Positions 26,943-41,000 of a DNA stretch of 64,000 bases are shown here, piece after piece. The notes under the pieces were generated by a model. That model worked only from the letters and a program-made list of their open reading frames with translations. It did no database searches and had not been told where the DNA came from. Numbering within the stretch: position 1 is the first letter of the stretch; every line of letters begins with the position of its first letter. The translations under genes were made by a program, and so were the position numbers. This DNA comes from Rhabdophis nuchalis (taxonomy: Eukaryota > Chordata > Lepidosauria > Squamata > Natricidae): contig CM077647.1 of NCBI GenBank assembly GCA_039707465.1, positions 176,324,663 through 176,388,662 of the forward strand. The letters are read 5' to 3'.

Positions 26943-29787
26943 GTGGTTAACACTGCTTTCACTGGGAGGTCGGGTGGTAAAAAATTGTTCTTAACAATTC
27001 TGTTAGAGGGATGCCCCTGCAAGATGGAGATTGATACCAGCTCCACTAAATCCATCATTGCATGGGGTACCCTGAAAAAATTGGTTCCCTCTATCTCCAT
27101 GGAATGCCTGGGCCCCAGTAAATGCAGGCTTAGGGATTATCAAGGGAATGCTATTAACATACTAGGCTCTGGGGAATTTGGCATTGAGTATGGCACGTTC
27201 AAGGGTACCTTGCCATTGATTGTTGTTGCTGACCCATTGGCTACATTATTAGGGTTAGATTGGTTTGCCTCTTTGGGTCTGGCTATTTCGGGGGTCAACG
27301 AGATCCAACATTCAACCACTGTGGAAGACTTGTTCCAGGAGTTCACTGATGTTTTCAGTAACCCATTAGGTAAATATAAAGGGTCTCCTGTTCCTTTTAA
27401 TCTTGATCCAAAGGTGCGCCGGTGCGCCTTAAGGCTCGTAGAGTCCCATTCGCCCTTTCAGAGAAAAAGTGGACAAGGAGCTTGATAAGGTAAAAGCCCA
27501 GAGGGTTTTAGAAGCGGTGGATTATGCCAAATGGGAAACCCCAGTAGTGATCCCATTGAAATCAGATGGGTCCATTAGTATCTGTGCAGATTACCGTTCG
27601 ACATTAAACAGGGCGTTACAAGCTAACCCGTACCCGGTTCCAGTGGTGCAGCATCTGCTGCACTCTTTGGGCTGAGGACAGATCTTTGCTAAGCTCAATT
27701 TAGCACAGGCGTATCAACAACTGCCTGTTGATGATGCTACTGCAGACACCCAAACCATAGTCACGCACCAGGGTGCGTTCCATTGCAAAAGTCTCCAAAT
27801 TGGGGTATCTGTGGCCCCGGGTATTTTTCAAAGTATTATGGAGCGATTGCTCCATGGCTTACCGGGGGTCCTTCCTTATTTTGATGATGTGTTAGTGGCA
27901 GCTGATTCATGGGAGGAATTCGTCTCTAAATTGAGAGGAATTCTAGTGCGTTTTAGGGAGGTGGGGCTCCATCTAAAGAAGGCCAAATGTAAGATTGGAG
28001 TTCGTGAGGTTGAATTTTTAGGATTCCAAATTGACGCTTGAGGTATTTATCCGATGCTGTCCAAGGTTGAAGCAGTCAAATCCGCTCCAGCACCAAAGTC
28101 TAAAGTTGAATTGAAGGCTTTTTTAGGGCTTTTGAATTTTATTCCATGTTTGTACCCCATAAGGCTTCCATGGCCGAGCCGTTACACAGACTGCTCGACA
28201 GTTCGGCAGTTTGGAAATGGGGCAACCTTGAGACACACGCCTTTGTGGCTGTCAAGTCCCTTCTGACATCTTTGGTTGTTTTAATGCAGTACGATACGTC
28301 CTTGCCGCTGTTGCTGGCCTGTGATGCTTCACTGTTCGGACTGGGAGCTGTCCTGAGCCACCATTATCCCAATGGCCGAGAGGCTCCTATAGCCTATTTT
28401 TCGTGCTCCTTGTCCAAGGCTGAAAGGAATTATAGCCAAGTGGACAAGGAGGCGCTGGCTGCTATAGCTGGGATAAAACACTTTCACCATTATTTATACG
28501 GTAGACATTTTGTGTTACTAACTGATCACAAGCCTTTGTTAGGGTTATTGGCAGGTGGTCGGCCTTCTCCGGCCATTCTGTCCTCCAGAATGTCTCGTTG
28601 GACAGTATTCCTGGCCACCTATTTGTATCGTTTGGAATACCGTCCCGGTAAGCAAATGGGGCATGCCGATGCCCTCAGTAGGTGTCCTTTGACCGAAGTG
28701 AAGGTGGAGGAGGCTCAGGAGACGGAGGTCCTCCTGATTGCTGACATGGATTTGCCTTTATCGGCGAGGGACATTGCCAGCCACTCTGCAAAAGATTCTT
28801 TAATTTCAAATGTGTTGGGTAACAAGGGGGTGGCCGAGGGAGAAGGTTCCGGAGAATGTGCTGCCATACTACCGTCGGTGGTTAGAGTTATCTGAATTGA
28901 GGGGTTGCCTGTTATGGGGTGATAGAGTGGTTGTGCCCCAAATGTTGCGTAACCCTGTTTTCATCCATTTACATTTGGGCCGCCCGGGCATAGCGAGGAT
29001 GAAGACTTTGGGCCGCAGCTATGTCTGGTGGCCCAAATTGGATAGTGATATAACAGATTGGGTATCTTCTTGCTCACCATGTCAATTGTCATGCCCCTCA
29101 CCTCCAGCAGTGCCACCCCGGGCATGGGAGATGCCCCGGGGACCTTGGTCACGAGTTCATATGGACTTTGCGGGACCGGTCCAGGGGCATAACATTTTGA
29201 TATTAGTTGATGCATTTTCTAGGTGGGTAGAACTAGTTCCTATGAGCTCAACCACCTCTGAGGCCACTGTTCAAGTGTTGCAGCGCATTTTTGCTACCCA
29301 TGGTCTTCCAGACACTATAGTGTCTTGTAATGCCCCTCAATTAACACCGGCCACATTCCAAACATTCTTAGCAAAATTAGGAATCCACCACGCTTCAGTA
29401 GCTCCTTACCATCCAGCTAGTAATGGCCGGGCCGAACAAGCCATACGAGCAGATAAGGAAGCATTGGTAAGAATGGGCCCTGGGAACTGGCTGTCTAATG
29501 TGTCCACGTATCTCCTCACTCAGCATGCGACCCCAAGTCCCAAGACAGGCAAAAGCCCAGCAGAACTCCTTATGGGACGGCGTTTCAGGACTTTACTAGA
29601 TCATTTGCACCCCTCAAATGAATCGTATACTCCTATAAGGGATGGGGCTAGCATTAGGAATTTTGCCCCTGGGGACTGGGTATTTGCACGGAATTTCGGA
29701 GGGGAGCCTAAATGGGTCTCTGGACATATTCTCCATGTAACCAGGCCCTGCTCTTACAGGGTCCTGTTAGAGGACAGTCGGCAATAG
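26943..29787 (+). pseudogene. gypsy pol (protease, RT, RNase H, integrase), broken
   Basis: Protease region 26990-27260: active-site triplet followed by SS instead of the usual DTG/DSG context (DTSST). RT 27469-28230: LKSDGSISICADYRS and YFDDVLVAA, with TGA stops at 27673-27675 and 28039-28041 and a 1-base deletion near 28140. RNase H 28270-28700: LACDASLFGLGAVLS, DKEALA, LLTDHKP. Integrase 28810-29787: first Asp at 29164-29166 and Glu at 29434-29436 are present, the second Asp is Cys (TGT 29326-29328), and a zinc-binding His is Arg (28981-28983). Cannot be functional. Confidence 0.85.
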
Positions 29788-29820
29788 CGGCGCCATGTGG
29801 ACTAGCTGCGTCGCCGCGAG

Positions 29821-30160
29821 TTGCCAGTGGGTGATGAGTGCAAAGCGCAACCACAACAACAACAGTCAGCCACGTTCGACAACATACCCCCTGTCACCAG
29901 CCAGGCGGAAAGCCCAAGTTCACCCTGCCAACAACTGTCATGTCCGCAGGCGATCTCAGCAGATGACGTACCTGTTGCTCCTGACTTTCCAGCATTGGAG
30001 GCAGCCCATGATCCACCCGATGCAGCACCATCGACCAAAGTGGCGGGGGAAGAATATTCATCTCCAACGGTGGCCGAGCAGATGCCACAGCGTTCGGGTC
30101 GGATCCGCCATAGACCCGCCCATTTGCGAGACTATGTCTGCACAATCCAGGGGGAAGGGG
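29821..30160 (+). pseudogene. gypsy pol C-terminal tail and polypurine tract
   Basis: Frame from 29821 encodes the PQQQQ-containing, acidic/proline-rich tail ending SGRIRHRPAHLRDYVC. The upstream integrase frame ends early at a TAG (29785-29787). The polypurine tract at 30149-30160 abuts the 3' LTR. Confidence 0.7.
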
Positions 30161-30380
30161 TGCTAAGTCCTCAGACTTACTATCAAGCACTCCCATTGGC
30201 TAAAGTTCACAGTTTGGGTGGGAGAATTATAGGTTCTCTATTGGTTAATCGTCTGACAGCTGACTCTATATAAGAGCTATCAGATGGGTGGTTCTTTGTT
30301 ACAGTTTGGTTCAGTTCGTATTAAACAGTTTAAAGCAGCTCCCTGCCTCCATGTTTTTCCTCAGAGAACAGTCTTGAGCA
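30161..30380 (+). repeat. 3' LTR of gypsy element (unit 1/2 border)
   Basis: 220 bp, TG...CA ends, TATATAAG intact, followed by GAATG (target duplication). Confidence 0.87.
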
Positions 30381-30560
30381 GAATGATTTTAACTAATGAG
30401 TATTTCACGTGTCCTGGATTTTTGAATGCTGTCAAGACAGAAACTCAGAGCCTCAGCTCTCTGCCCCAAGTGGAAACTAAGGGACCAACTCTTAGAAATG
30501 CAGATTTGGCAATCCATTCAAGAGAGGATATTGTGAACAAAGGTAGGATTAGCCCTCAGA

Positions 30561-31399
30561 TGCACCTGAGGGCATTACAAGAAGCAATGAGTGGAAAGTA
30601 ATCAAGGAGAGAAGCAATTTAGAACTGAGGAGAAATTTCCTAACCGATAGGACAATTACAATACAATAGCAGAGTTGGAAGGGACCTTGGAGGTCATCTA
30701 ATCCAACTTCCTGCCTAGGCAGGAAACCCTATACCATTTCAGACAAATGGCTATCCAACATCTTCTTGAAGACTTGCAGTGTTGGGGCATTCACAACTTC
30801 TGGAGACAAGATGTTCCACTGATTAATTGTCCTAACTGTCAGGAAATTTCTCCTCAGTTCTAAGTTGCTTCTCTCCTTGATTACTTTCCACCCATTGCTT
30901 CTTGTTCTGCCCTCAGGTGCTTTGGAGAATAGTTTGACTCCCTCTTCTTTGTGGTAACCCCTGAGATATTGGAACACTGCTATCATGTCTCCCCTAATAC
31001 TTCTTTTTATTAAACTAGGCATACCCAGTTCCTGCAACTGTTCTTCATATGTTGTAGTCTCCAGTCCCCTAATCATCTTTGTTGCTCTTCTCTGCACTCC
31101 TTCTAGAGTCTTTACATCTTTTCTACATCATGGTGACCATTAATTTCAATACTTGAATTTCAATACTTGAGGGCATTTTTAATTAATCAGTGGAACAGTT
31201 TGCCTCCAGAAATTTTGAATGCCCCAACACTGGAAGTCTTTAAAAAGATGTTGGATAGCCATTTGTCTGAAATGGTATAGGGTTTCCTGCCTAGGCATGG
31301 GGTTGGACTAGAAGACCTCCAAGGGCTCTTCCAACTCTGCTATTGTATTGTATTATATTATATTAACATGAATTTCAATACTTGAGGGCATTTTTAATT
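30561..31399. mobile_element. Nested CR1 LINE 3' ends (unit 2)
   Basis: Same structure as 840-1678: + piece, inserted − piece, + piece, 31-bp direct repeat. One replacement in the − strand frame (KRSIRG for KRRIRG). Confidence 0.8.
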
Positions 31400-31879
31400 G
31401 CCAATGTCCCTTAGATTACTTTCATTAGCATTTGCTCATTTGAAAAAAAAAGTTGAACCACTTATTCTCTCACCAAAAACAAAATAATTATATCCTACAG
31501 GAATTGTATTTCATTTAGCTAGCCCAAAACCTCAAGGTCTGTGCATAAAGGTATTTAAATTCAGCAACACTTAATGTATCTATTTGGTGATAAAGTAACT
31601 CTTGAACCCCAGGGAGTTTGGCACAATGGGATAAAAATCAGACTCATTCTTACAAGTTTCCTCCCTCCTTTCTTTTATTCCAGAACATCTCTTCAATCCT
31701 AGTGATAGTCAGTGTACAAATTTGACCATGCATGGAACTTCAGATCGAAAACAATGGGATTTCTGTTTAGGTGCATGGTCAGATATAAACCTTGGCTCAA
31801 TCATTGAATGAACCACTAAAATACAAACTTCCTTATGGACAGGAGACACAAATATTTTCCCTATGACAAATGCCTGAAG

Positions 31880-32076
31880 ATGTTGTTACTTCTGATGCTC
31901 TTGGTGCAAAAAGCAGCTCCTCTGAGCTGCCCTGCGAGCAATATTTTTCCTGTTCCCCATGAGTGGTACCAGCCTGGTGACATCATCGTGGGTGGGATGG
32001 TGTCTCAGATGATTCACAATGTTTATGGAATTGAATTTAAAAAACTTCCTCCTCTAAAACGTTATGATTTACCACT
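31880..32076 (+). CDS. V2R-2 exon 1
   Basis: Signal peptide [17 protein letters not shown] and conserved [10 protein letters not shown]. Donor ACT|GTAAGG. Confidence 0.9.
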
Positions 32077-35000
32077 GTAAGGATTGTTTTATATTGTTTT
32101 AGTTGTTTCCTAGTATGATTTGATTGCTTATTAGTAACATATGGCTATCGTTAAGTGTTGTATCTTATGAGTCTTGATGAATGCATTTTTTTTTCTTTTC
32201 ATAACTCTTCTTTTAGGAACCAGAGACAAATTAATTTTGTGTCCAGTCACACTTGGCCAATAAAGAATTCTGTTCTGTTCCATTTTTCTTTCCATTCATT
32301 TTCTAAACTGAGCTAGATATCCCAAAATTGCTTCTATGACTAATAGTTCTTTGAGAATAAATGCATGGCTTTTATATAAAAATACTCTTGCTTTCTTGTC
32401 TTTCAAACATATCTCAAAAAACAAATCATTTTCTTCTCGTTGTATTAAAGTCTTATTCACCAAATGCATGAAATGAAGGTGTGAGAAGTCTTTTGGAGAA
32501 AAATTTTGGAGAACATTTAGAGAGTATAATTATCCAGTCTATGCAGTCAAACCCTGCATTACTTACATATATTAAAAGAGTGATACTTGCTGGCTGCATT
32601 CTATTTTGTAGAATACAAAATAGAAATACATGCCATATCTTCAAAAAAAATCACAACTTTGTTCAATACATATTTTTTGCAAATCATGGAAATGCTGTAT
32701 GTGGTTGAAAACTATAGAACTTATTGAGTGTTTTACAAAGACTCTCATCTTCTCACTTACAACAGGGACAGAAATGGTTGTTGCTCATATATGAATGCTT
32801 TTACCATAATAGAGTGATCAACTTATTTTGTTCAATGGGGGGTGTTTAAACTATTTGCAGTGTAATAACCAAATTCTACCAGCACGTCCTCGCCTTGGCC
32901 TTTGCTGTGAAGGAGATCAATGAGGACTCCCAGATCTTACCTAACATCACTCTTGGGTTCCACATCTATGACAGTTACCACAACCCAAGGATGACCTATC
33001 GCACCACTCTGGACCTGCTTTTCAAATCCCAGGAATTTGTCCCAAACTACAAATGTGATAGCCAGAAGAATCTCATGGCCATCATTGGAGGTTTAGGTCC
33101 TGATACATCATCCTTTATGGCAGAAAGTATAAATATCTACAAAGTTCCACAGGTAGTTTTGGGTGGACTGAGAGAGAAAATTATTTTGTAATTAATAGTA
33201 GATACTAGTTGCTTGCCATTCCTTTCTCCAGGAATTCAATTAAATACACATTTATCACCTCTCATCTTTTTTTCCCATACTCAAGGCAATCCAATTGAAT
33301 CAAAATCTTTTATTACATGTGCTTTGACCGAAAACCAGCAATGGGTCACAACTCTTCTTGCTACAATTTGCTTGGTGTACAATAAAAGTAATTTAGTGGG
33401 TTTTTAAGCCATTGTTGAAGGATTGGTGCTGTAGGATTAATATTTTGCCATGTCATTTTGCAGGACTTCAATTTTGCTCTCTCTTTTTTCTCCTTTCTGC
33501 AATTCTACCCACAACTTAAGATGTTGGCTCAAAAAATGAGTAAAAAAAAATCTAAATCCTTTATTAATTTAAATCACAAATTAAAGTACAAATTAATCTT
33601 ATTGGAGAGGGTCACCTGATGTTTTGAATTGACCACCGATCTATGGTGACATATGAAGGTGTGTGAAGAGGAGGATAGAAAAGGCTGGCTATCACATAGG
33701 ACATAGAATAATAGAGTTGGAAGGGTCATTAGAGGTCTTCTTGTCCAATCTTGTCTGCAAGCAGGAGGCCCTATACCATTTCAGACAAATCACGTCCCAG
33801 TCTCTTTTGGAAAGCCTCCAGTGATGACATCTGAAGGCAAGTTGTTCCATTGGTTAACTGTTTTCACCATTAGGAAGTTTCTCCCTAGTTCTAGGTTGCT
33901 TCTTTCCTTGGCTAGTTTCCATCCATGGTTCTCATGTTGCCTTTTGATGCTTTGGAAAATAGTTTGACTCCCTCGTTTTTGTAGGAGCTCCTCAAATATT
34001 GGAACACTGCTATCATGTCTCATGGTTTTAGGGAGGATCTCCTTTCAGCCACTTCTTGAAATCAAAGCTATCAGCATTTTCACTGCTCCCCTCAACTCAG
34101 CTCCCAATTCCACCAAATTATCTGACAATAGGTGACAACTTCCCTTGCTATATCTTGGTTGGGTCTGGAAATAATAACTGAATGTAAAACTCAACTGATT
34201 TGGCTGGAAATTGTTGACGTACTTGGGCCACGTTGTACTTTTGAAGATCTCTATAATAATTGCAGTAAATGAAGAGATGATAAATTCTATTCCTCCAAAA
34301 ACTCATGGGCATAGTCTTCCATGTATAATTATTTTATTTTATCTGCTACAAATAAGGGAAGACGGTAATCCAGTAAGTCTAGTTCTTAAGAAAGCTTTCC
34401 TTAGGCTGAGAAGAGCTCAAAAACTCAGATACTTTAGCAAGTTTCCAGATGTTCTAAGGGAATGAACATACTAGAACTCTGTATTAGGAAACTGAGTGTG
34501 GTTGTAATCTAGTTATATTTCAGATGGGAAATTATTATATCAAGGAATTATAATTGTTTCTCTTTTCCAGCAAATGTCATAATCTACATAGAATTGGACA
34601 AATGTTCCATGTACAGGGAGCTTCATTGAGTTTCTATCCCACAGTCTTCTTCATATTTTCACCATGATTTTTATGAGTAACAAACTTTTCTTTTCTGTTT
34701 GTTTAGTTGACTTATGGTTCCTTTGCCCAAGAAGACTTTCAGATTACTGAGTTATTTCCACTTTATTACATGGTCCCAAAAGAGGAGCATCAATATGGTG
34801 GAATTATACAGCTTCTTCTCTATTTTGGATGGACATGGATAGGAGTCTTTGCTTTTGAAAATAAGGAAGAGCGTTTTTTTCAGAAACTGCAGCCATTGCT
34901 TTCACAGAACGGGGTCTGTTTAGCTTTCACACAAAAAATTCCACAATATCTCGACTTGGACAAAATGCCAGAATTGTTAAATTCAATCTCAGTTATTTCT

Positions 35001-38000
35001 AATAAATTGATGGATCCAAAAGCGAATGTTTTTCTTGTCCATGGAGAATCCATCACAATAGTGTGGCTCAGAACAATCATGTTTCTATGGGATCCTGAAA
35101 ATAAAGAGAGTGCATTATTGAGGAAGGTTTGGATCTTGATGAGTCCAATTGATTTTATCCTGATGGGATTCCAAAGGAGATGGGATCTCCAGATGTTCCA
35201 TGGGGCTCTTTCCTTTACGGTGCATTCCAGAGAAGTTCGAGGCTTTAAAGAATTTCTTCAAGTCATCCAAACTTCAAACCTTCCCAAAGATGGATTCCTT
35301 CAAGAGGTTTGGGCGGATTTATTCAATTGTTCATTTTCAAATACAGAATTGTCTTCATCTACGATTACTGAAACTTGTACTGGAGAGGAGAAGTTGGAGA
35401 ATCTACCTGGTCCTCTGTTTGAGTTTCAGATGACTGGCCAAAGTTACAGCATCTACAATGCTGTTTATGCAGTGGCGAATTCTTTGCACCAGGCTGTGAG
35501 CTCAAAATCCCAACCGAGAGAGATTCAAAGGGTTGAATTTCCAAATCTGCAGCCTTGGCAGGTAATCTTTCCTACGTTTGCTTCTACCTCTTCCATGTAA
35601 AGATTGGCTACAATGGGGGACACAGGTGAACTCCTGGTACATCTGGGTTTTTGTCTACAGACACCTTGATTGCACTTAAAATAGTTGTCAATCAGAAGTC
35701 CAGCATGGCACATACATGTGATCTGGGCTGAGGTTGGTTCTATCACCTATGGTGCTGTCTTGTAGCAATCATTTTTCACTACCATGAGAGCTTCAGTAGT
35801 TGGAATGCAGGTGAAGAGAGAAGTCACATCATAGGAAACCATAGAGGCCTTCTATGTCAAAATTGAATAGCCCTCTCTCAACAGAGGGGGAGGTCGTGGT
35901 ACACGTTGGTACCAATGATGTTTGGAAGGCTAAGCAATCAGTCCTGGAAACCAAATTCAGGTTACTAGGAAGAAGATTGAAGTCCCAAACTTCCAAGGTA
36001 GCATTTTCAGAAGCGCTGCCTGTTCCTCATGTAGGACCTACCAGGCAGGGAGGGATACAACATCATCTATCTCCAATCTACAACACAGTCCTTTCAACAG
36101 TTCCAAGAAGGCGCCACACCCATTTGGAGCACTCAGGTGACCCTCATGACTCAGATAAAGCTCCAGATAACCTTAATGACTTGCTGAAAGAATGCAAATG
36201 ACCACTTTCTGCAAGAAGTATAAATCCTTCCCCACCATCTAATCAGAGCTGAAGAAGCTTCTTGGATGAGAAGTGTAACACCTTCAAAGAAAAACCAGAA
36301 AGCCCTGTTGCCTCTTGAAAAACCAATGACCTGGATGACCGAGAATCTCCAGAGGCAATAAGTCTAAGTGTTATTGCTATCTAAAATTATCCTCAGCTAG
36401 TTCTCTAATGCACTTCCCTTTGGCTCATGAACATTTTAGAGTTGGGATGTACAGCATTCTCTCTCTATCAATATTCAAGAGAAATGGACCAAATAGTCCT
36501 TTTCAGCTGTGACCTCCACCCTTTGAAAGAACTCTATGTTCTTTCTCCCTCTCTATCTCCCTCTCTCTATCTCCCTCTCTCCCTCTCCTCTCTCTCCAAT
36601 TCTCTGTATCTCTGTATGCGTGTCTGTCTCTCTGTCAATTGAGTCTCAGAGGATGAAATATGGTTGAAGGAAATTTGTCAGGTTTCAGGATATCAAATAC
36701 CTTCGTACTAATGAATAAGAAACAATGTGGGATGAGTTTAGATATGGTCCAAATTTGATTATTTGGTTGTTTAAATAGTGAATATAAATTATATCTGAAT
36801 CAAGTTGTATGATATCAATACCTCATTCTGATTTTGATTTGTTACCTGCTGTTCTATTTTTCCTTTGTAAGTAACATTACATTATTTCTAGAACAGACCC
36901 GTGTCATTCTCTGAAATATAGATTATCTATATTGTAAGTGTACTTATTTGATATTTGTTAGAGCAATGGGAAGAATGACTAAGTGAAAATTCAAAATACT
37001 GGCAATTACTATCCTTTCAACTCTATCTCCCTTTCATTCTTTTTCAAGTAGCTCCATTCATTTCTTCAAGGCATTTCTTTCAACAATACAGCTGGGGAGA
37101 GAATATTCCTGAATGAGAAAGGAGAAGCAACTGGTGGATTCGACATCACCAACTTGATCACTTTCCCAAATAGATCCTTTCAGAGAGTTAGAATTGGAGA
37201 GATGGATCCTCAAATTCCCAATGTGAAGGGATTAATCATTGAAGAAGAGGTGATTGTCTGGCACCCAGCTTTTAACCAGGTGTGGATTCATTTAATCAAC
37301 TATTCCTTGATACCTTATGATCCCATATTGAACACAATCTCTTTAGATATCTAATAAGTGTTTTTGAAAAAAATGACATATTCTGTACAAATATTGTAAA
37401 CGATCAAGCATTCATCAAATTTACAAAATGACATTACAATTTAAATTCATATTTGGGTTGCATATCCATTTGAAATCACAGGAGTTGTAATCACATATAT
37501 CTCTTTATCTACCCTGCCATTCTCCAAACACGTCCTTTGCACATCCTTATAATATCAACATTTTAATGGATAGAATAAATATGCAATAGCTCAATGGTTA
37601 AAGACACTGAGCTTGTCAGCTGGATAGCTGAGACCTGAGCATCATGCAATAGGGTGAGCTCCCATGCCTGCTTCAGCTCCTCCTCACCTAGGAATTCAAA
37701 AGCATGCAAATGTGAGTAGATTCATATGTACCACTTTGGTGGGAAGGTAACAATGCTCCTGGTGCCTTTGGCACATAGCCCCGTTGGCCACATGACCATG
37801 GAAAATATCTTTGGGGGATTTGACAGGAGGTTTTCCAGCTGGACAGACCTGGGGTGTGTGAGCTCTGAAGAGCCTGATATGAATACTGTCTGACTAACTC
37901 TGGGGATCCTTTTTTGGATCAGACCCCCCCTCTGGGGGGGGGCAAAGAGGGGCAGCATCTCATCAGACCGAGAGGGAGGTAACAGATCCCTCGTAGGTCA

Positions 38001-41000
38001 GAGATTTGCCCTATGAATCGGAATCGGGGCAGCAGCCTGCAATATGGCTGACAAGATGCTGATTTCAAGTCAAAGCAAATGAACAGGAAGGTTAGGAAGA
38101 GACAAAAGACCAGTAAGAAAATTTATCTAACCCACAGCCATAAATCAAACTTGGAAAAGGCAAAGAAGACTTGAGAGCATAAATAATATTGTTGGTCAGA
38201 GTGGGATTTTTTCAAAAAGAAAGAAAGAAAGAAAAGGAAAACGGAGGGTTGAAACACCAGCCACCCCAAAAGCTATTTGTTTGAAACAATTTCGGAGAGA
38301 AAGGGAGAAAGCAGAGAAATGACAAACCCACTCAAATATAAACTCTAAATTTGGTTTTGGATTTGAAATAGAAACCAAACATTCTGAAGGATTTACTTAA
38401 TTTGAACTTCTTCCAACTAATGTATCTTAAGCATCTCCAAAAAATCAAGAAGAAGCACTTCTTCTCACTGATAACTGATAACCTAACCTTGACTGTGTGG
38501 GAAGTTTTTATCAACCAGATACCATAAATCAGAATTTGGAAAAGCAGGAAGCAAAAGAGAAATGTACCTGAATCTGGCTGTTTGAAAGTTTGTTCCAATT
38601 GATATATTTTGAGCAGCTGTAGTCGACTGGAGGTGGAAGGTGGCAAGGGAAAGGATAATAACAGAGTCAAGAACTGGGAAATATGAAGGGTTTCCCCCCC
38701 TCTTTCTTCCTTTTTTTTCTTTGCAAAAGATTAAGATGGCCCCAGATTCTCTTCCGGTTTCACAGAAGTTGAATTAACTGAATTTAAGGTGGACCAGAAC
38801 CTCGAAATAAGACTTGTATAACTAACTGCAATTTTGGAACTGGACATTAAGGAAGAACAAAGGACCAAGATACAATACAATAAAATACAATAGCAGAGTT
38901 GGAAGGGACATTGGAGGTCTTCTACTCCAACCCCCTGTCTAGGCAGGAAACCCTATAACATTTCAGACAAATGGCTATCCAACATCTTCTTAAAGACTTC
39001 TTAAAGACTTCTTAAAGTGTTGGGACAAGATGGCTCCCATTGCTCTTCCCCACAGCAGCTGAAGTAGATAAATTTAAGGTGGATCATAAATCTGAAATGA
39101 GAACTTTATAACTGTAACTTTGGAACTGGATCATGGAAAACTGGGAATTTGAAGAAATACGTGAAACTATTTATTTATTTATTTATTTTATTAAATTTAT
39201 ACCCCGCCCTTCTCCTTGTTAGGACCCAGGGCGGCGCACAGGCATCTTAAAAACACAAAATACAATAAATATCAATTAAAATGTAATTAAATTCATTTAC
39301 CCGTGCTAAAAACCCAATATTAATAACCCTACCAAATTACAAACTATAAAATAAAATGTGCACAAATCATTAAAATCAAGCCAAAATAGAATTCTTATTC
39401 CAGAAAAGCAGATAACTAAAGGAGGAGGGGGGCAAGACAATGAAGGGGTAGAAATGGAGGGAAATAAAAAGCAGACCAAAAACTCCATTGTTCTTGGCAG
39501 TGGTATAGGGAAAATTATAAAAAGGGAAATGTCCCAACAAAAGGGAATATTGTATTCCTAAATATGACAATAAAATGGAGTTGCTAATTGGTTGACTATA
39601 ATAATGGAAAGATACCAAAACAAAGCTTAAAATATATGGAATATGGATAAATATGAAACGGATATGGGGAGGTTGTAGAGGTTTGTGATTCACTTTTATA
39701 CATGATAATTAAACTGAGTTGTGAATTGATTGAATATGACAATAGAAGGACAACTAAGCTTGGGTTAAAAACATATGAAACATAGACATGTATGGAACAT
39801 TTAAGATGATGAATAAAGTGAGATGTTTACTGCTTGTTATTCTATATAATAGATTAAGGGAATTATAATGAACATTGAACAACGAGGATTGCCATTTATC
39901 ACAAATTGGGGGCATTTAAGGATGTATAGTTATATAAAAGTAATGATGAGAATAGCTGGGAATTGTAACCAGGTCTACATCTTGGCCAAAATTAGGCAGG
40001 AGGGATGGGTTAAAAAGCACAATGACTATAGATGTATACTTTTTGTTCTAGTTTTTTTTTATAAAAATGAAGGAGAATACATGTTAAAATTAAATATGTA
40101 TATTGAAAAGGAACTATAAATACCATCAACATAAAATGGAGCATGCTCAGAAGCTCTAATACACCAAGTAAATGAGTTGGAAGTAGAGAAGAGAGGTGAG
40201 GGAAGAAGAGAGGGATAGGAGAGAGGGCAGTGGGTGGAAGAGGAGAAGAGAAATGAGTGGAAAGGGGAGAGAGGAAAAGGAGAGAGGAAGGGCAAGAAGA
40301 GAAGGGAAGGATGACAGAGGGAAGAAAGGAGGGAGGGAGGGGGAGGAGAGAGGAGAAAAAAAGTGATGGGTAAGTTACAAATATGGTGTATGGAGAGCAC
40401 AGGATCCAATAATTGTTTTGGGAGTTGATGGTAATCGCCACCAAATTTTCACACAATGTTCCTTACAAGAGCAGCACCAATGATACGTACAAATTGTGTG
40501 GACATGGCACACTGGTGCCAGGTACAAGCCACACCAATGTACAACTGCAGCTCTTTTGTGTTTTCCTCACTCACTTGCCACGCCCCCTGCCTCCTCCCCC
40601 CTCCCAACTCTCCATGCCTTCAACGGAGATCCTTGCGCCACGCCCCCCTGCTTCCTCCCCCCTCCCAACTCTCAATGCCTTCAACGGACCTGCCTACACA
40701 ACCACCCCTGCCTTCCCCCTCCCAACTCTCCATGCCTGCAACAGAGCTCCCTGCGCCACGCCCCCTGCCTCCTCCCCCCTCCCAACTCTCCATACCTGCA
40801 ACAGAGCTCCCTGCACCACACCCCCTGCCTCCTCCCCCTCCCAACTCTCCATGCCTGCAATGGAGCTCCCTACACAACCACCCCTGCCTCCCCCCTCCCA
40901 ACTCTCCATGCCTGCAACAGACCTCCCTGCACCACGCCCCCTGCCTCCTCCCCCTCCCAACTCTCCATGCCTGCAATGAAGCTCCCTGTGCCACACCCCC

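Larger units (their letters stand above)
25796..30380 (+). mobile_element. Ty3/gypsy (K02A2.6-like) element, complete but dead, unit 1/2 border
   Basis: 4.6 kb: 5' LTR, gag with two zinc knuckles, protease, RT, RNase H, integrase, polypurine tract, 3' LTR. The layout resembles the Mag/K02A2.6-like vertebrate lineage. Its gag ATG (26033) begins only 12 nt after the LTR, and I recognise no tRNA primer site. Stops at 26243, 27673 and 28039 are shared with the unit 2/3 copy. The LTRs differ by about ten substitutions plus two small indels over 220 bp, so it is an old insertion duplicated after inactivation. Confidence 0.88.
37812..40420 (+). mobile_element. Unclassified LINE-like insertion (unit 2)
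   Basis: Counterpart of 7283-9900, with CR1 at 38868-39027, the L2 piece at 39171-39340 and the GA-rich tract at 40182-40362. No coding sequence recognised. Confidence 0.4.
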
